Assembly (NCBI GenBank): GCA_035342635.1
Contig: DAOQXO010000005.1
Location: 1-50,215 of the forward strand
DNA length: 50,215 nucleotides
Source: CADEFQ01 sp035342635
GTDB lineage: Bacteria > Pseudomonadota > Gammaproteobacteria > Steroidobacterales > Steroidobacteraceae
Direction: 5' to 3'
In this document: piece by piece, positions 7,727 through 14,728 of the stretch
Numbering within the stretch: position 1 is the first letter of the stretch
Layout of the letters: every line of letters starts with the position of its first letter
The notes under the pieces: model-generated
Database searches by the model: none
What the model was told of the DNA's origin: nothing
The model's input: the letters and a program-made list of their open reading frames with translations, nothing else
Position numbers and translations under genes: made by a program

Positions 7727-8257
7727 ATGCTGCCCGATCCCATGGCCGTTCTCCACCGTGTGCTCCGTGTTGCGCCGACGCCGTTGCAGGCACAGATGCT
7801 CGCGCTCGCGATCAATCAGCTGCTGCGCGGCCAGCTTCTCGCCGGCCGGCTCGATGAACTCGCGGGCAAGTGCTTCTGCCTGAGCGTCGAGGACGTGCCG
7901 CTCGCGCTCGGCTTCGAGGTCGTCGATGGCGGACTCAGGCGTTCGAGCCGTGCGCCGCACGTGACGATCCGCGGCTCGCTCGCGGATTTCGTCGCGCTCG
8001 CGCGCCGGCAGGAAGATCCCGACACGCTTTTCTTCCAGCGCCGCCTCGCCGTCGAGGGTGAAACCGAAACCGGGCTGCACCTGAAGAACCTCCTCGATGG
8101 CTGGGAGTACGACTTGCCCGCGCATCTGCGCGCGGTGCTGCCGGGGCCGCTCGCGAGTCTCACCCTGCATGGTCTATCCCGGCTTCGCCCCGCAGGTAGC
8201 CGTCGCAATACCCGCCCGGCAGCGAGGCCGCCGGGAACGTGGCAGTTGCATCCCTAG
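7727..8257 (+). CDS. ubiT: UbiT, SCP2-domain accessory factor for anaerobic ubiquinone synthesis
   Basis: The product is 176 residues (E. coli UbiT 174). UbiT has an SCP2 lipid-binding fold, is thought to bind isoprenoid quinone intermediates, and is essential for ubiquinone synthesis without oxygen. The pattern here fits: a short N-terminal helix, an LLRGQLLAGRLDELAGKC segment, a central beta part, and the SCP2 end with DTLFFQRRLAVEGETE, GLHLKNLLDG and a proline-rich close. ATG 7742 is an alternative start. The last 98 bases run antisense to the 3' end of ubiV, so about 30 residues at each C-terminus share DNA. The neighbours ubiU, ubiV and ubiD support the call. Confidence 0.88.
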   Translation: MLPDPMAVLHRVLRVAPTPLQAQMLALAINQLLRGQLLAGRLDELAGKCFCLSVEDVPLALGFEVVDGGLRRSSRAPHVTIRGSLADFVALARRQEDPDTLFFQRRLAVEGETETGLHLKNLLDGWEYDLPAHLRAVLPGPLASLTLHGLSRLRPAGSRRNTRPAARPPGTWQLHP

Positions 8258-9050
8258 TCGCGAGCGCCGCGCGGAACGCGCGGATCACGGCCGGGAAATC
8301 CCGTGATTGCGGCGACAGCCGCAGAATGTCGACGCCGGCCGCGCGCAGCGCCTCGACTTCACCCACGAGGTTCTGCACCGCTGCGGATTGTGTCTGGATT
8401 CCGTTCAGCGTGAGGAATGGTTGACCCTCGCGCGAGTAGAGCGTGACACCGTCGGGATAATCGCCGCAGATGAAACCACAGTCGTCCTTCGGGCGATCGT
8501 GGGAGCGCGCCGTGAAGCAGCGCGCCGAGAAGGCGAGCGGCAGGCGCCCATAGGCAAACACTTCGATCTCGAGACTGGCGGGACGCGACGCGCCGAGCGC
8601 GGCGATCGTCGCGAGCGGCAGTTCGACCGGCGCGACCCAGCGGCGGGCGCCGAGCGATGCCATCAACTGCAGCGTGGCGTCGTTGTAGATGTTGAGATGC
8701 GGTCCGGCGACGAACGGGCGCCCGGCGGCGTACTGCACGACCGCCATGTCGTTGGCTTCGAATCGCCCGTCTGATCCGTCGACGATGCGCGCCATCGTCG
8801 CGAGTTCCGACTCCGCCTCGATGAGCGCGAGGGTGGAGTACACGACTTCCTTGCCGGCGTCCTCGAGCGCGCGCGCGACCATCGGCCAGTCGCCACGTTG
8901 CAGCACGCGCCGCTTGCCGCACACGACTTCGCCGAGATAGACGATGTCGACCGGCTCATCGCACAGCGCCGAGTAGAAGTCGAGCGCTGCGCCGCGCTCC
9001 CACAGATAGAGGATAGGACCGACGGCGAGCTTCATGGGATGCGCGCTCAT
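8160..9050 (-). CDS. ubiV: UbiV, peptidase U32-family Fe-S protein of anaerobic ubiquinone synthesis
   Basis: The product is 296 residues. The start chosen is ATG 9050, which overlaps the ubiU stop (ATGA); ATG 9035 (MKLAVGPILYLW) would also fit E. coli UbiV. UbiU and UbiV form a heterodimer that hydroxylates the ubiquinone ring without oxygen, with prephenate as donor, each carrying a [4Fe-4S] cluster. The four expected cysteines are here as C44 (VVCGKRR), C178, C191 and C195, and the last three keep the C-x12-C-x3-C spacing of E. coli UbiV. The 3' end overlaps ubiT antisense. Confidence 0.93.
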   Translation of the reverse strand: MSAHPMKLAVGPILYLWERGAALDFYSALCDEPVDIVYLGEVVCGKRRVLQRGDWPMVARALEDAGKEVVYSTLALIEAESELATMARIVDGSDGRFEANDMAVVQYAAGRPFVAGPHLNIYNDATLQLMASLGARRWVAPVELPLATIAALGASRPASLEIEVFAYGRLPLAFSARCFTARSHDRPKDDCGFICGDYPDGVTLYSREGQPFLTLNGIQTQSAAVQNLVGEVEALRAAGVDILRLSPQSRDFPAVIRAFRAALATRDATATFPAASLPGGYCDGYLRGEAGIDHAG

Positions 9051-10078
9051 TGCCACGGCCGGTGGTAGGCACCGAGGGTGTGCGTGCGCCCTTCGGCGAG
9101 CGCATCGAGCGCGGCCAGCAGGTCGGCGGGCGGTGTCCACGTGCCGTCCTCCGCTTCGCCCGGCGCGGCCGGCGGAACGCTTGCTGCGCACAGATCGAGC
9201 GCGCGGCGCAGCAGGCCCGTCACCTGCCCTACATAGGCCGGCGAGCGCTGGCGTCCCTCGACCTTGATCGCCTTGACGCCGCTTGCTGCGAGCGCCGGCA
9301 GCACGTCGAGCGCGTTGAGGCTGGTCGGCTCCTCGAGCGCATGGAATACGGTGTCATTGACGCGAAAGCGGCCCTTGCACAGCGTTGGATAGCCCGCCGC
9401 TTCGCCCGGTGCGTAGCGATCGATCAGGATGCCGTTCAGGCGTGACTGGCGACCTTCGGGCGTTTCCTCCCAGCGCACTGCGTGCGCGGGCGAACAGACG
9501 CCCTGCGAGTTCGGCGAGTGACCGGTCGCGTAGGAGGACAGGGCACAACGGCCCTCCACCATCACGCAGAGGCTGCCGAAGCCGAAGACCTCGATCTCCA
9601 CGGCCGTGCGTCCGACCAGGCGGGCGACCTGCGTGACCGACAGCACGCGCGGCAGCACGGCGCGCTGGATGCCGAACTGCTGACGGTAGAACTCGATGGC
9701 GCGCCAGTTGGTTGCCGAACCCTGCACGCTGAGGTGCAGGCGGAGTCGGGGGTAGCGGTCCGACGCGTAGCGCATCAGGCCGGGGTCGGCGAGAATCAGC
9801 GCGTCGACACCAAGGCGCGCCGCGCGATCGATCGTAGCGGTGCCGATCTCCCAGGACGCGGGCGAGGGGTAGACGTTGAGCGCGACGAACACCCGCACGC
9901 CGCGCTCGCGGGCATAGGCGATGCCGGTCGCGGCTTCCGCTTCGCTGAAATTCAGGCCCGGGAAATTCCGCGCGTTGGTCGCGCCGCGAAAACCCATGTA
10001 GACGGCATCCGCGCCATGGTCGACAGCGGCGCGCAGCGCCGGCAGTGTCCCGGCCGGGCAGACGAGTTCGAGGCTCAT
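9047..10078 (-). CDS. ubiU: UbiU, peptidase U32-family Fe-S protein of anaerobic ubiquinone synthesis
   Basis: The product is 343 residues (E. coli UbiU 331), partner of UbiV in the oxygen-independent hydroxylation of ubiquinone precursors. It begins LELVCPAGTLPALRAAVDHG, typical of the family. The four cluster cysteines C171, C178, C195 and C234 have exactly the spacing of the E. coli ligands 169, 176, 193 and 232. The ATG at 10078 has no Shine-Dalgarno, and an FNR box is centred 41.5 bases upstream, as at fabA, so a leaderless transcript is possible. It is first in a two-gene ubiU-ubiV operon. Confidence 0.94.
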   Translation of the reverse strand: MSLELVCPAGTLPALRAAVDHGADAVYMGFRGATNARNFPGLNFSEAEAATGIAYARERGVRVFVALNVYPSPASWEIGTATIDRAARLGVDALILADPGLMRYASDRYPRLRLHLSVQGSATNWRAIEFYRQQFGIQRAVLPRVLSVTQVARLVGRTAVEIEVFGFGSLCVMVEGRCALSSYATGHSPNSQGVCSPAHAVRWEETPEGRQSRLNGILIDRYAPGEAAGYPTLCKGRFRVNDTVFHALEEPTSLNALDVLPALAASGVKAIKVEGRQRSPAYVGQVTGLLRRALDLCAASVPPAAPGEAEDGTWTPPADLLAALDALAEGRTHTLGAYHRPWQ

Positions 10079-10112
10079 CCGCGCATGGTCGCGTCTGAGG
10101 GCTTACCTCGTG

Positions 10113-10126
10113 TTGACGGTGATCAA
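10113..10126 (-). promoter_or_regulatory. FNR operator of ubiU-ubiV
   Basis: The site reads TTGAC-GGTG-ATCAA, a strong FNR/Anr match that overlaps the last codons of the fnr-type gene. Its centre is 41.5 bases from the A of the ubiU ATG. The hexamer at the matching -10 position (10085-10090, GACCAT on the minus strand) is weak, as is common for activated promoters. Confidence 0.75.
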
Positions 10127-10806
10127 GCGGCCCGTTTGAGGGATAGCAAGGTCACCTGCTGGCCCGCGATCGCGATCTCCCGATCGCGGCTCATTTTCTG
10201 GACCATGCGGCTCACCGTTTCGATGCGCGTGTCGAGCAGGTTGGCTATTTCCTGGCGGGTCATGCCAAGCGAAAAGCTGCGGCTGTCGAGCCCGCGCTCC
10301 TCGAAGCGTCGCGCGAGATCGAGGATGAAGCCGGCGACGCGGCTGCGCATCGGACCGTGGGCGAGCGTCGAGCGTGGCACCGAACTGCGGCTCAGCAGGT
10401 TGATCAGCGCGGTGGAAAGTTCCCGTACCCGCGGATACTGGTCGCTCAGCAGGGACAATGGCAGCTCGCAGCATACGACCGGCTGCAGCGCGACGACGTC
10501 GTGCACGAAGATGCGCTTCGCGAAGGCTTCCGTGCCGAGCACGTCACCCGGGGTGTGGACGGCGACGATGCGCTCCTCGCCGTCGGTGCCGACTTCGACC
10601 GACTTCAGCATGCCCTGGCGCACGGCGAAGAGGGAATGGGCCGGTTCGCCTGCCCGGTAAAGGCAGGTGCCGGCGCGCAGGGTCTTCAGCGCGCCCGTGC
10701 GCTGTACGCCGCGATTCTCGCCGATCGCGATCAATCCGCAGAGGCGGCACACCTCATACAGGTCGCAGGAGCGGCAGGCGATGGGACCGGGGGTAGGCGC
10801 TGTCAT
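10123..10806 (-). CDS. fnr: FNR-type Fe-S transcriptional regulator (Crp/Fnr family)
   Basis: The product is 227 residues from ATG 10806. A longer frame to 10881 is open, but its first 25 residues overlap copA and both operator sites, so the inner ATG is preferred. The N-terminus has C11, C14, C20 and C23 (C-x2-C-x5-C as in E. coli FNR), and C112/C113 supply the distal cysteine, so an oxygen-sensitive [4Fe-4S] cluster is expected. A cyclic-nucleotide-binding-like barrel follows, then a helix-turn-helix at about 182-206 with E196, S199 and R200 in ETVSR, the residues that read TTGAT half-sites. Two FNR boxes precede it, so it is probably autoregulated. It is the obvious regulator of the ubi, fab-nad and moeA genes around it. 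Confidence 0.93.
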   Translation of the reverse strand: MTAPTPGPIACRSCDLYEVCRLCGLIAIGENRGVQRTGALKTLRAGTCLYRAGEPAHSLFAVRQGMLKSVEVGTDGEERIVAVHTPGDVLGTEAFAKRIFVHDVVALQPVVCCELPLSLLSDQYPRVRELSTALINLLSRSSVPRSTLAHGPMRSRVAGFILDLARRFEERGLDSRSFSLGMTRQEIANLLDTRIETVSRMVQKMSRDREIAIAGQQVTLLSLKRAA

Positions 10807-10821
10807 GGCGAGTTGACTGTC

Positions 10822-10835
10822 TTGAGATTGATCAA
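10822..10835 (-). promoter_or_regulatory. FNR operator proximal to the fnr gene
   Basis: The site reads TTGAG-ATTG-ATCAA, centred about 22 bases before the fnr ATG and overlapping the copA stop. If the distal box (10868-10881) sets the start site at about 10833, this proximal box covers that start site, which suggests negative autoregulation. Confidence 0.65.
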
Positions 10836-13201
10836 ACTGATTGTCCAATGGGCGTCCCGCCTTGCCCTTGATCCAGGTCAAGCGTGCCGAGCCGCAGGGC
10901 GTTGCCCACGACCGAAACCGAAGACAGGCTCATCGCGAGCGCCGCGATCATCGGCGAGAGCAGCAGTCCGGTGAGCGGGTAGAGCACGCCGGCGGCGATC
11001 GGCACGCCGAGCGCGTTGTAGAGGAAGGCGAACGCGAGGTTCTGCTTCATGTTGCGGACCGTCACGAGCGATATCGAGCGCGCTCGCACGATGCCGTGCA
11101 GGTCGCCCCTGACCAGCGTGACCTGTGCGCTCGACATCGCGACGTCGGTGCCGGTGCCCATCGCGATGCCCACGTCGGCGCCGGCGAGCGCCGGGGCGTC
11201 GTTGATGCCGTCGCCCGCCATCGCGACTTTGCGGCCCTCGCCCTGTAGTCTGCGCACCAGTTCGATCTTCTCCTGCGGGCGCACTTCGCCGTGCACGGCG
11301 TCGATGCCGAGCCGGCGCGCGACCGCATGCGCCGTGGTGACGCCATCGCCGGTCGCCATGACGATGCGCAGGCCCGCGGCATGCAGCGCTTCGATCGCCG
11401 CCGGGGTCGAGGCCTTGACCGGATCGGCGACCGCGATGAGGCCGGCGAGCGCGCCGTCGACACCGATCCACATGACGCTCGCGCCGTCCTGGCGCAGAGC
11501 CTCGGCATCGTTCGCCAGGCTCGCGGTGTCGATGTCGCTCTGCTGCATCAGGGCGGTATTGCCGATGACGAGCCGTCGCGCTCCCACGCGGCCGTGTACG
11601 CCGACGCCGGTCGAGGATTCGAAGCCCTCGGGCGGCTCGAGGGTGAGGCCGCGGCGCCGCGCCTCGGCAACGATCGCCTCGGCGAGCGGGTGCTCGCTTG
11701 CCTGATCCAGGCTCGCCGCGAGGCGCAGCAGTTCATCCTCCGTCCAGCCTGGTGCGGACACGGCGGCGCGAAACGCCGGCCGGCCTTCGGTGAGCGTGCC
11801 CGTCTTGTCCACGATCAGCGTGTCGATCGCGCGCAGGTTCTCGATGGCTTCGGCGTCGCGGAACAGCACGCCGCTGTGCGCGCCGCGGCCGGTGGCCACC
11901 ATGATCGACATTGGTGTCGCAAGCCCGAGCGCGCACGGGCAGGCGATGATCAGCACCGACACGGCGTTCAGCACGGCATAGGTCCACGACGGATCGGGGC
12001 CCGCCAGGCCCCATATGAAGAACGTGGCGATGGCCACCGCAAACACCGCGAGCACGAACCAGTAGGCGACCCTGTCGGCGAGGCGCTGCATCGGTGCGCG
12101 CGAGCGCTGCGCCTGGGCGACCAGCTGCACGATGTTCGCGAGCACCGTGGCCGAGCCCACTTTCTCCGCGCGGATCACCAGGCTGCCGCTGCCGTTGAGG
12201 GTGGCGCCGATCACCGCGGCGCCCGCGGCTTTTTCGACCGGTATCGGCTCGCCGGTCAGCATCGACTCGTCGATGTGCGAGCGACCCTCGAGCACGACGC
12301 CGTCGACCGGTACCTTCTCGCCGGGCCGCACGCGCAGGCGATCGCCGACGTGCACATGGGCGAGTTCGATGTCTTCCTCGCTGCCGTCGTCGCGCAAGCG
12401 CCGTGCCGTCTTCGGCGCAAGACCCAGCAGTGCCTTGACCGCGGCCGAGGTCTTCGAGCGTGCGCGCAGTTCGAGCAACTGTCCGAGCAGTGTCAGCGAG
12501 ATGATCACCGCCGCGGCCTCGAAGTACACGCCCACGCGACCATGCTCGCGGAACGAGTCCGGGAAGATGCCCGGCGCAAGCGTCGCGACGACGCTGTAGC
12601 CGTACGCCGCAATCACGCCGCTGCCGATCAATGTCCACATGTTCGGGCTGCGATTGCGCAGCGACTGCCACCAGCGCTCGAGGAAGGGCCGGCCGGCCCA
12701 CAGTACGACCGGCGTCGCGCACGCGAACTCGATCCAGGTGCGCGCGCCGATCGACAGCCCCGGGACATGGTGGCCGAACATCGCGAGCACGAACACGACG
12801 GCCGACAGCGGCAGTGACCACCAGAATCGCTGCGTGAAATCCCGCAGCTCCGGGTTGTCCTCGTCGTCGAGGCTCGGCATCTCCGGTTCGAGCGCCATGC
12901 CGCATTTCGGGCAGATGCCCGGGCCTTCCTGCCGCACCTCGGGATGCATCGGGCAGGTGTAGATCGTGCCGGCGGGCGCGGCGGGCGATTCCGGCGGCAT
13001 CCCGGTCGCCTGTGCCGCAAGATACTTCCCGGGATCGGCGATGAAGCGTTCGCGGCAGCGCGCGCCGCAGAAGTAATATGCCGCGCCGCCATGGCTGGCA
13101 TGGTGTGGCGTCTTCTGCGGATCGACCTTCATGCCGCACACGGGGTCGGTCACGCGACCTTCGTGCGAGTGGTGTGCGTGCTCGTGGTGTTCGTGGGTCA
13201 T
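10832..13201 (-). CDS. copA: Copper-exporting P-type ATPase (P1B-1) with YHS and heavy-metal-binding N-terminus
   Basis: The product is 789 residues. It pumps Cu(I) out of the cytoplasm at the expense of ATP. The N-terminus is histidine-rich (first 15 residues), then a YHS domain (DPVCGMKV at about 19-26, then YYFCGARCRERF) and a second metal-binding segment with YTCPMHPEV and CPKCGMALEP near 80-110. It has no classic CxxC ferredoxin-like metal domain. Membrane helices follow, with the TGEPIPVEK actuator motif, the CPC transport motif at 421-423, D465 in DKTGTLTEG, SEHPLAEAI, and GDGINDAPALA. The end has YNALGVPIAAG and MSLSSVSVVGNALRL, typical of Cu(I) pumps. It starts in the stop of the mini-MerR gene (ATGA) and ends over the fnr control region. 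Confidence 0.93.
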   Translation of the reverse strand: MTHEHHEHAHHSHEGRVTDPVCGMKVDPQKTPHHASHGGAAYYFCGARCRERFIADPGKYLAAQATGMPPESPAAPAGTIYTCPMHPEVRQEGPGICPKCGMALEPEMPSLDDEDNPELRDFTQRFWWSLPLSAVVFVLAMFGHHVPGLSIGARTWIEFACATPVVLWAGRPFLERWWQSLRNRSPNMWTLIGSGVIAAYGYSVVATLAPGIFPDSFREHGRVGVYFEAAAVIISLTLLGQLLELRARSKTSAAVKALLGLAPKTARRLRDDGSEEDIELAHVHVGDRLRVRPGEKVPVDGVVLEGRSHIDESMLTGEPIPVEKAAGAAVIGATLNGSGSLVIRAEKVGSATVLANIVQLVAQAQRSRAPMQRLADRVAYWFVLAVFAVAIATFFIWGLAGPDPSWTYAVLNAVSVLIIACPCALGLATPMSIMVATGRGAHSGVLFRDAEAIENLRAIDTLIVDKTGTLTEGRPAFRAAVSAPGWTEDELLRLAASLDQASEHPLAEAIVAEARRRGLTLEPPEGFESSTGVGVHGRVGARRLVIGNTALMQQSDIDTASLANDAEALRQDGASVMWIGVDGALAGLIAVADPVKASTPAAIEALHAAGLRIVMATGDGVTTAHAVARRLGIDAVHGEVRPQEKIELVRRLQGEGRKVAMAGDGINDAPALAGADVGIAMGTGTDVAMSSAQVTLVRGDLHGIVRARSISLVTVRNMKQNLAFAFLYNALGVPIAAGVLYPLTGLLLSPMIAALAMSLSSVSVVGNALRLGTLDLDQGQGGTPIGQSV
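10840..10881 (-). promoter_or_regulatory. Distal FNR box and -10 of the fnr gene
   Basis: On the minus strand the box at 10868-10881 reads TTGAC-CTGG-ATCAA. A GACAAT hexamer (four of six bases of the -10 consensus) lies at 10840-10845, 22 bases away, which is class II geometry. The predicted start near 10833 leaves a leader of about 27 bases. Both elements lie in the last codons of copA. Confidence 0.65.
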
Positions 13202-13350
13202 GATTCCTCACCGGAAAGCGCGGCCAGCTTCGCCGTCGCGGCCTTCTTCACGCCCCCATGCCGCGGCGCAGGCAGGATGCCCTGGCGTTCGTAGTAACGC
13301 ACCGTGTCGATGGGCACGCCGGCCGATTTCGCGAGTTCACCGATCTGCAT
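13198..13350 (-). CDS. 50-residue MerR-like DNA-binding protein (mini-MerR)
   Basis: The product is only 50 residues. It opens MQIGELAKSAGVPIDTVRYY and continues through ERQGILPAPR, a clear MerR-family first helix-turn-helix as in CueR. It then departs into a lysine- and alanine-rich end and stops, without the wing, second helix pair, dimer helix or metal-binding loop of the usual 130-residue protein. The stop overlaps the copA start (ATGA), so it is still placed to be translated ahead of copA. A MerR-style promoter lies just upstream. It could be a decayed regulator or a functional small DNA-binding or decoy protein; the sequence does not decide. Confidence 0.75.
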   Translation of the reverse strand: MQIGELAKSAGVPIDTVRYYERQGILPAPRHGGVKKAATAKLAALSGEES

Positions 13351-13356
13351 GCCTCA

Positions 13357-13388
13357 AGTATGCACTCTGGACTCAAGCCCAGGATCAA
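13357..13388 (-). promoter_or_regulatory. MerR-type promoter for mini-MerR and copA
   Basis: On the minus strand, -35 TTGATC (13383-13388) and -10 CATACT (13357-13362) are 20 bases apart. A spacer of 19-20 is the mark of MerR/CueR-activated promoters. An imperfect dyad (CTGG, 8 bases, CCAG) fills the spacer, where such regulators bind. The -10 is 7 bases from the mini-MerR ATG, so translation would start at or near the mRNA end. Confidence 0.5.
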
Positions 13389-13395
13389 GCCCTTG

Positions 13396-13420
13396 TATAC
13401 TGCGTTCTCCAGGGAGGACA
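13396..13420 (+). promoter_or_regulatory. -10 element and strong ribosome binding site of the 65-residue membrane protein
   Basis: TATACT at 13396-13401 is a near-consensus -10. A strong Shine-Dalgarno AGGGAGGA lies at 13411-13418, 5 bases before ATG 13424. No clear -35 is present at 17 bases, so the promoter may need an activator, and it sits back to back with the MerR-type promoter. Confidence 0.45.
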
Positions 13421-13423
13421 CCG

Positions 13424-13621
13424 ATGCTCGCGTTTCTGTTCTGGCTACTGCTGCTCGTGATCTGCTGGCCGATCGCGCTGATCGGGTTGCTGCTCTACCC
13501 GCTCGTGTGGCTGGTGCTGCTGCCGTTCCGGCTTCTCGGCATCGCCGTGAACGGTGTGTTCGAGCTGTTGAAGTCCATCATCCTGCTGCCGGCGCGAGTG
13601 CTGCGCGGAAAGCCGGTCTGA
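13424..13621 (+). CDS. Small membrane protein of 65 residues
   Basis: The product is 65 residues, nearly all hydrophobic. One segment covers about residues 1-32 (FLFWLLLLVICWPIALIGLL and on) and a second, amphipathic segment about 33-57, ending RVLRGKPV. I do not recognise a family. The strong Shine-Dalgarno and near-consensus -10 support it as a real gene. It is divergent from mini-MerR and copA and could share their control, so a copper-linked role is possible, but that rests on position only. Its stop is 10 bases from the lptM stop. Confidence 0.7.
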   Translation: MLAFLFWLLLLVICWPIALIGLLLYPLVWLVLLPFRLLGIAVNGVFELLKSIILLPARVLRGKPV

Positions 13622-13631
13622 GGGTAGTCGC

Positions 13632-13835
13632 TCAGGGCGCGGGCGCGGCCTCGGGCGGTTTCCTGCCGCTTTTCGGATCCGCATCGTCGTCGACGGGTGC
13701 CGGTGCCGGCGTCGGTTCCGCCGCCGGGCGCACCACGACATTGCCACCCTGGTCAGGCAGGTAGAGCGGGCCCTTCTGCCCGCATGCCGCGAGCAGTGCG
13801 AGCGCCAGAGTTGCCGCGGCCAGGGCGCGGCACAT
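13632..13835 (-). CDS. lptM: LptM (YifL)-like small lipoprotein
   Basis: The product is 67 residues from ATG 13835. It has a short signal peptide and lipobox ending LLAACGQKGPLYLP, the hallmark of LptM/YifL, which in E. coli binds the LptDE translocon and helps its oxidative maturation at the outer membrane. The rest is a proline- and alanine-rich tail without clear structure, as usual. The ATG overlaps the stop of the DUF4870-like gene (TGATG). The open frame upstream is not lipoprotein-like and overlaps that gene, so it was excluded. Confidence 0.85.
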   Translation of the reverse strand: MCRALAAATLALALLAACGQKGPLYLPDQGGNVVVRPAAEPTPAPAPVDDDADPKSGRKPPEAAPAP

Positions 13836-14251
13836 CACAGGAACATCGTGCGTTTGTCGCGCAGCGCGATCCATCCGCGCGCGACTCGGTAGACGATCCA
13901 GATCGCGATGATCACTGCCGCCAGGTAGAAAGTGACGATTCCAAGTCCAAACAGCAGCACGAGCGGTGCCGACACGATGGCGGCGACGACGATCCACAGG
14001 AATGCGAACCAGAAAGTGCGGATCTGCCAGCGGAAGTGCGATTCGAGCCAGGTGCCGCGCACTTCGGACTGGCGCACGTAATTCATGATCACGGCGATGA
14101 TCGACGGCAGGCCGAAGACGAAACTGCCGATCACCGTCGCGGGGCCGGTCACGCCGATCAGCACGGACAGCGCGTGCAGCCCGTAGATGATGTTCGTATA
14201 GGTGACGAGGCCGGGATCGAGACCGGCGGTGGGCTGGTTGGCTTCATTCAT
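13835..14251 (-). CDS. DUF4870-like small membrane protein
   Basis: The product is 138 residues from ATG 14251, which has GAGG 8 bases upstream; a TTG 18 bases earlier is less likely. Three or four hydrophobic segments are visible at about 20-33, 40-56, 80-98 and 100-125, with the charged stretch RQSEVRGTWLESHFRWQIRT between them. This layout fits the DUF4870/Tic20-like membrane family, whose function is not established. It lies in the minus-strand run after the arginine genes and is coupled to lptM. Confidence 0.75.
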   Translation of the reverse strand: MNEANQPTAGLDPGLVTYTNIIYGLHALSVLIGVTGPATVIGSFVFGLPSIIAVIMNYVRQSEVRGTWLESHFRWQIRTFWFAFLWIVVAAIVSAPLVLLFGLGIVTFYLAAVIIAIWIVYRVARGWIALRDKRTMFL

Positions 14252-14278
14252 GGGCTGAGCCTCCTGCAATCTGCCGGA

Positions 14279-14710
14279 TCATACCTGCCGGCGCTCCACG
14301 GTCGCCATGGTGATGCGCGAGACGCAGGCGAGATGGCCCGCGGCGTCGCGCAGCTCAATGCCCCACACCTGGCTGCGCGCCCCGATGTGATACGGGCGGG
14401 TGGTGCCGGTGACGAGGCCGCTGCGCACGGGCCGCAGGTGGTTGGCGTTGATCTCCTGCCCGAGGCACATGAAGCGAGTCGTGTCGATGCAGCAGCTCGC
14501 CGCGGTGCTCGCCAGGGTCTCGGCGAGCGCCACCGACGCGCCACCGTGCAGCACGCCGAACGGCTGGTGCGTGCGCGCATCGACGGGCATCGTGGCGCGC
14601 ATGAAGTCGTCGCCGATCTCGGTGAACTCGATCGAAAGATGCGCCACGAGCGTATTGGCCGACAGCGCATTCAGCTGTTCGCGCGTGGGTTGCCGGAACC
14701 AGATCGACAT
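14279..14710 (-). CDS. Hotdog-fold thioesterase (PaaI/YdiI-like)
   Basis: The product is 143 residues, the normal size for this family. The signature PFGVLHGGASVALAET holds the usual active-site HGG followed by the catalytic acid, and an LGQEINANHLRPVRSG segment follows as in YdiI/EntH-type acyl-CoA thioesterases. The acyl substrate cannot be told from sequence. It lies 18 bases after argH on the same strand and is probably co-transcribed with the arginine genes, perhaps by chance. Confidence 0.88.
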   Translation of the reverse strand: MSIWFRQPTREQLNALSANTLVAHLSIEFTEIGDDFMRATMPVDARTHQPFGVLHGGASVALAETLASTAASCCIDTTRFMCLGQEINANHLRPVRSGLVTGTTRPYHIGARSQVWGIELRDAAGHLACVSRITMATVERRQV

Positions 14711-14728
14711 GGTTACCCCCGAAGCGGA

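Noticed and set aside
6159..7883. A 574-residue open frame on the plus strand opposite ubiD
   Set aside because: It runs wholly antisense to a well-recognised ubiD, has composition typical of a shadow frame in high-GC DNA (rich in Arg, His, Ala), and matches no family.
11291..12817. A 508-residue plus-strand frame opposite copA
   Set aside because: The copA frame holds all P-type ATPase motifs; the opposite frame has none and is low in hydrophobic order.
13198..13350. A full-length CueR broken by a frameshift
   Set aside because: The other frames after the helix-turn-helix do not give the rest of a MerR protein; the next bases are copA. It is a short gene or deletion product, not a simple frameshift.
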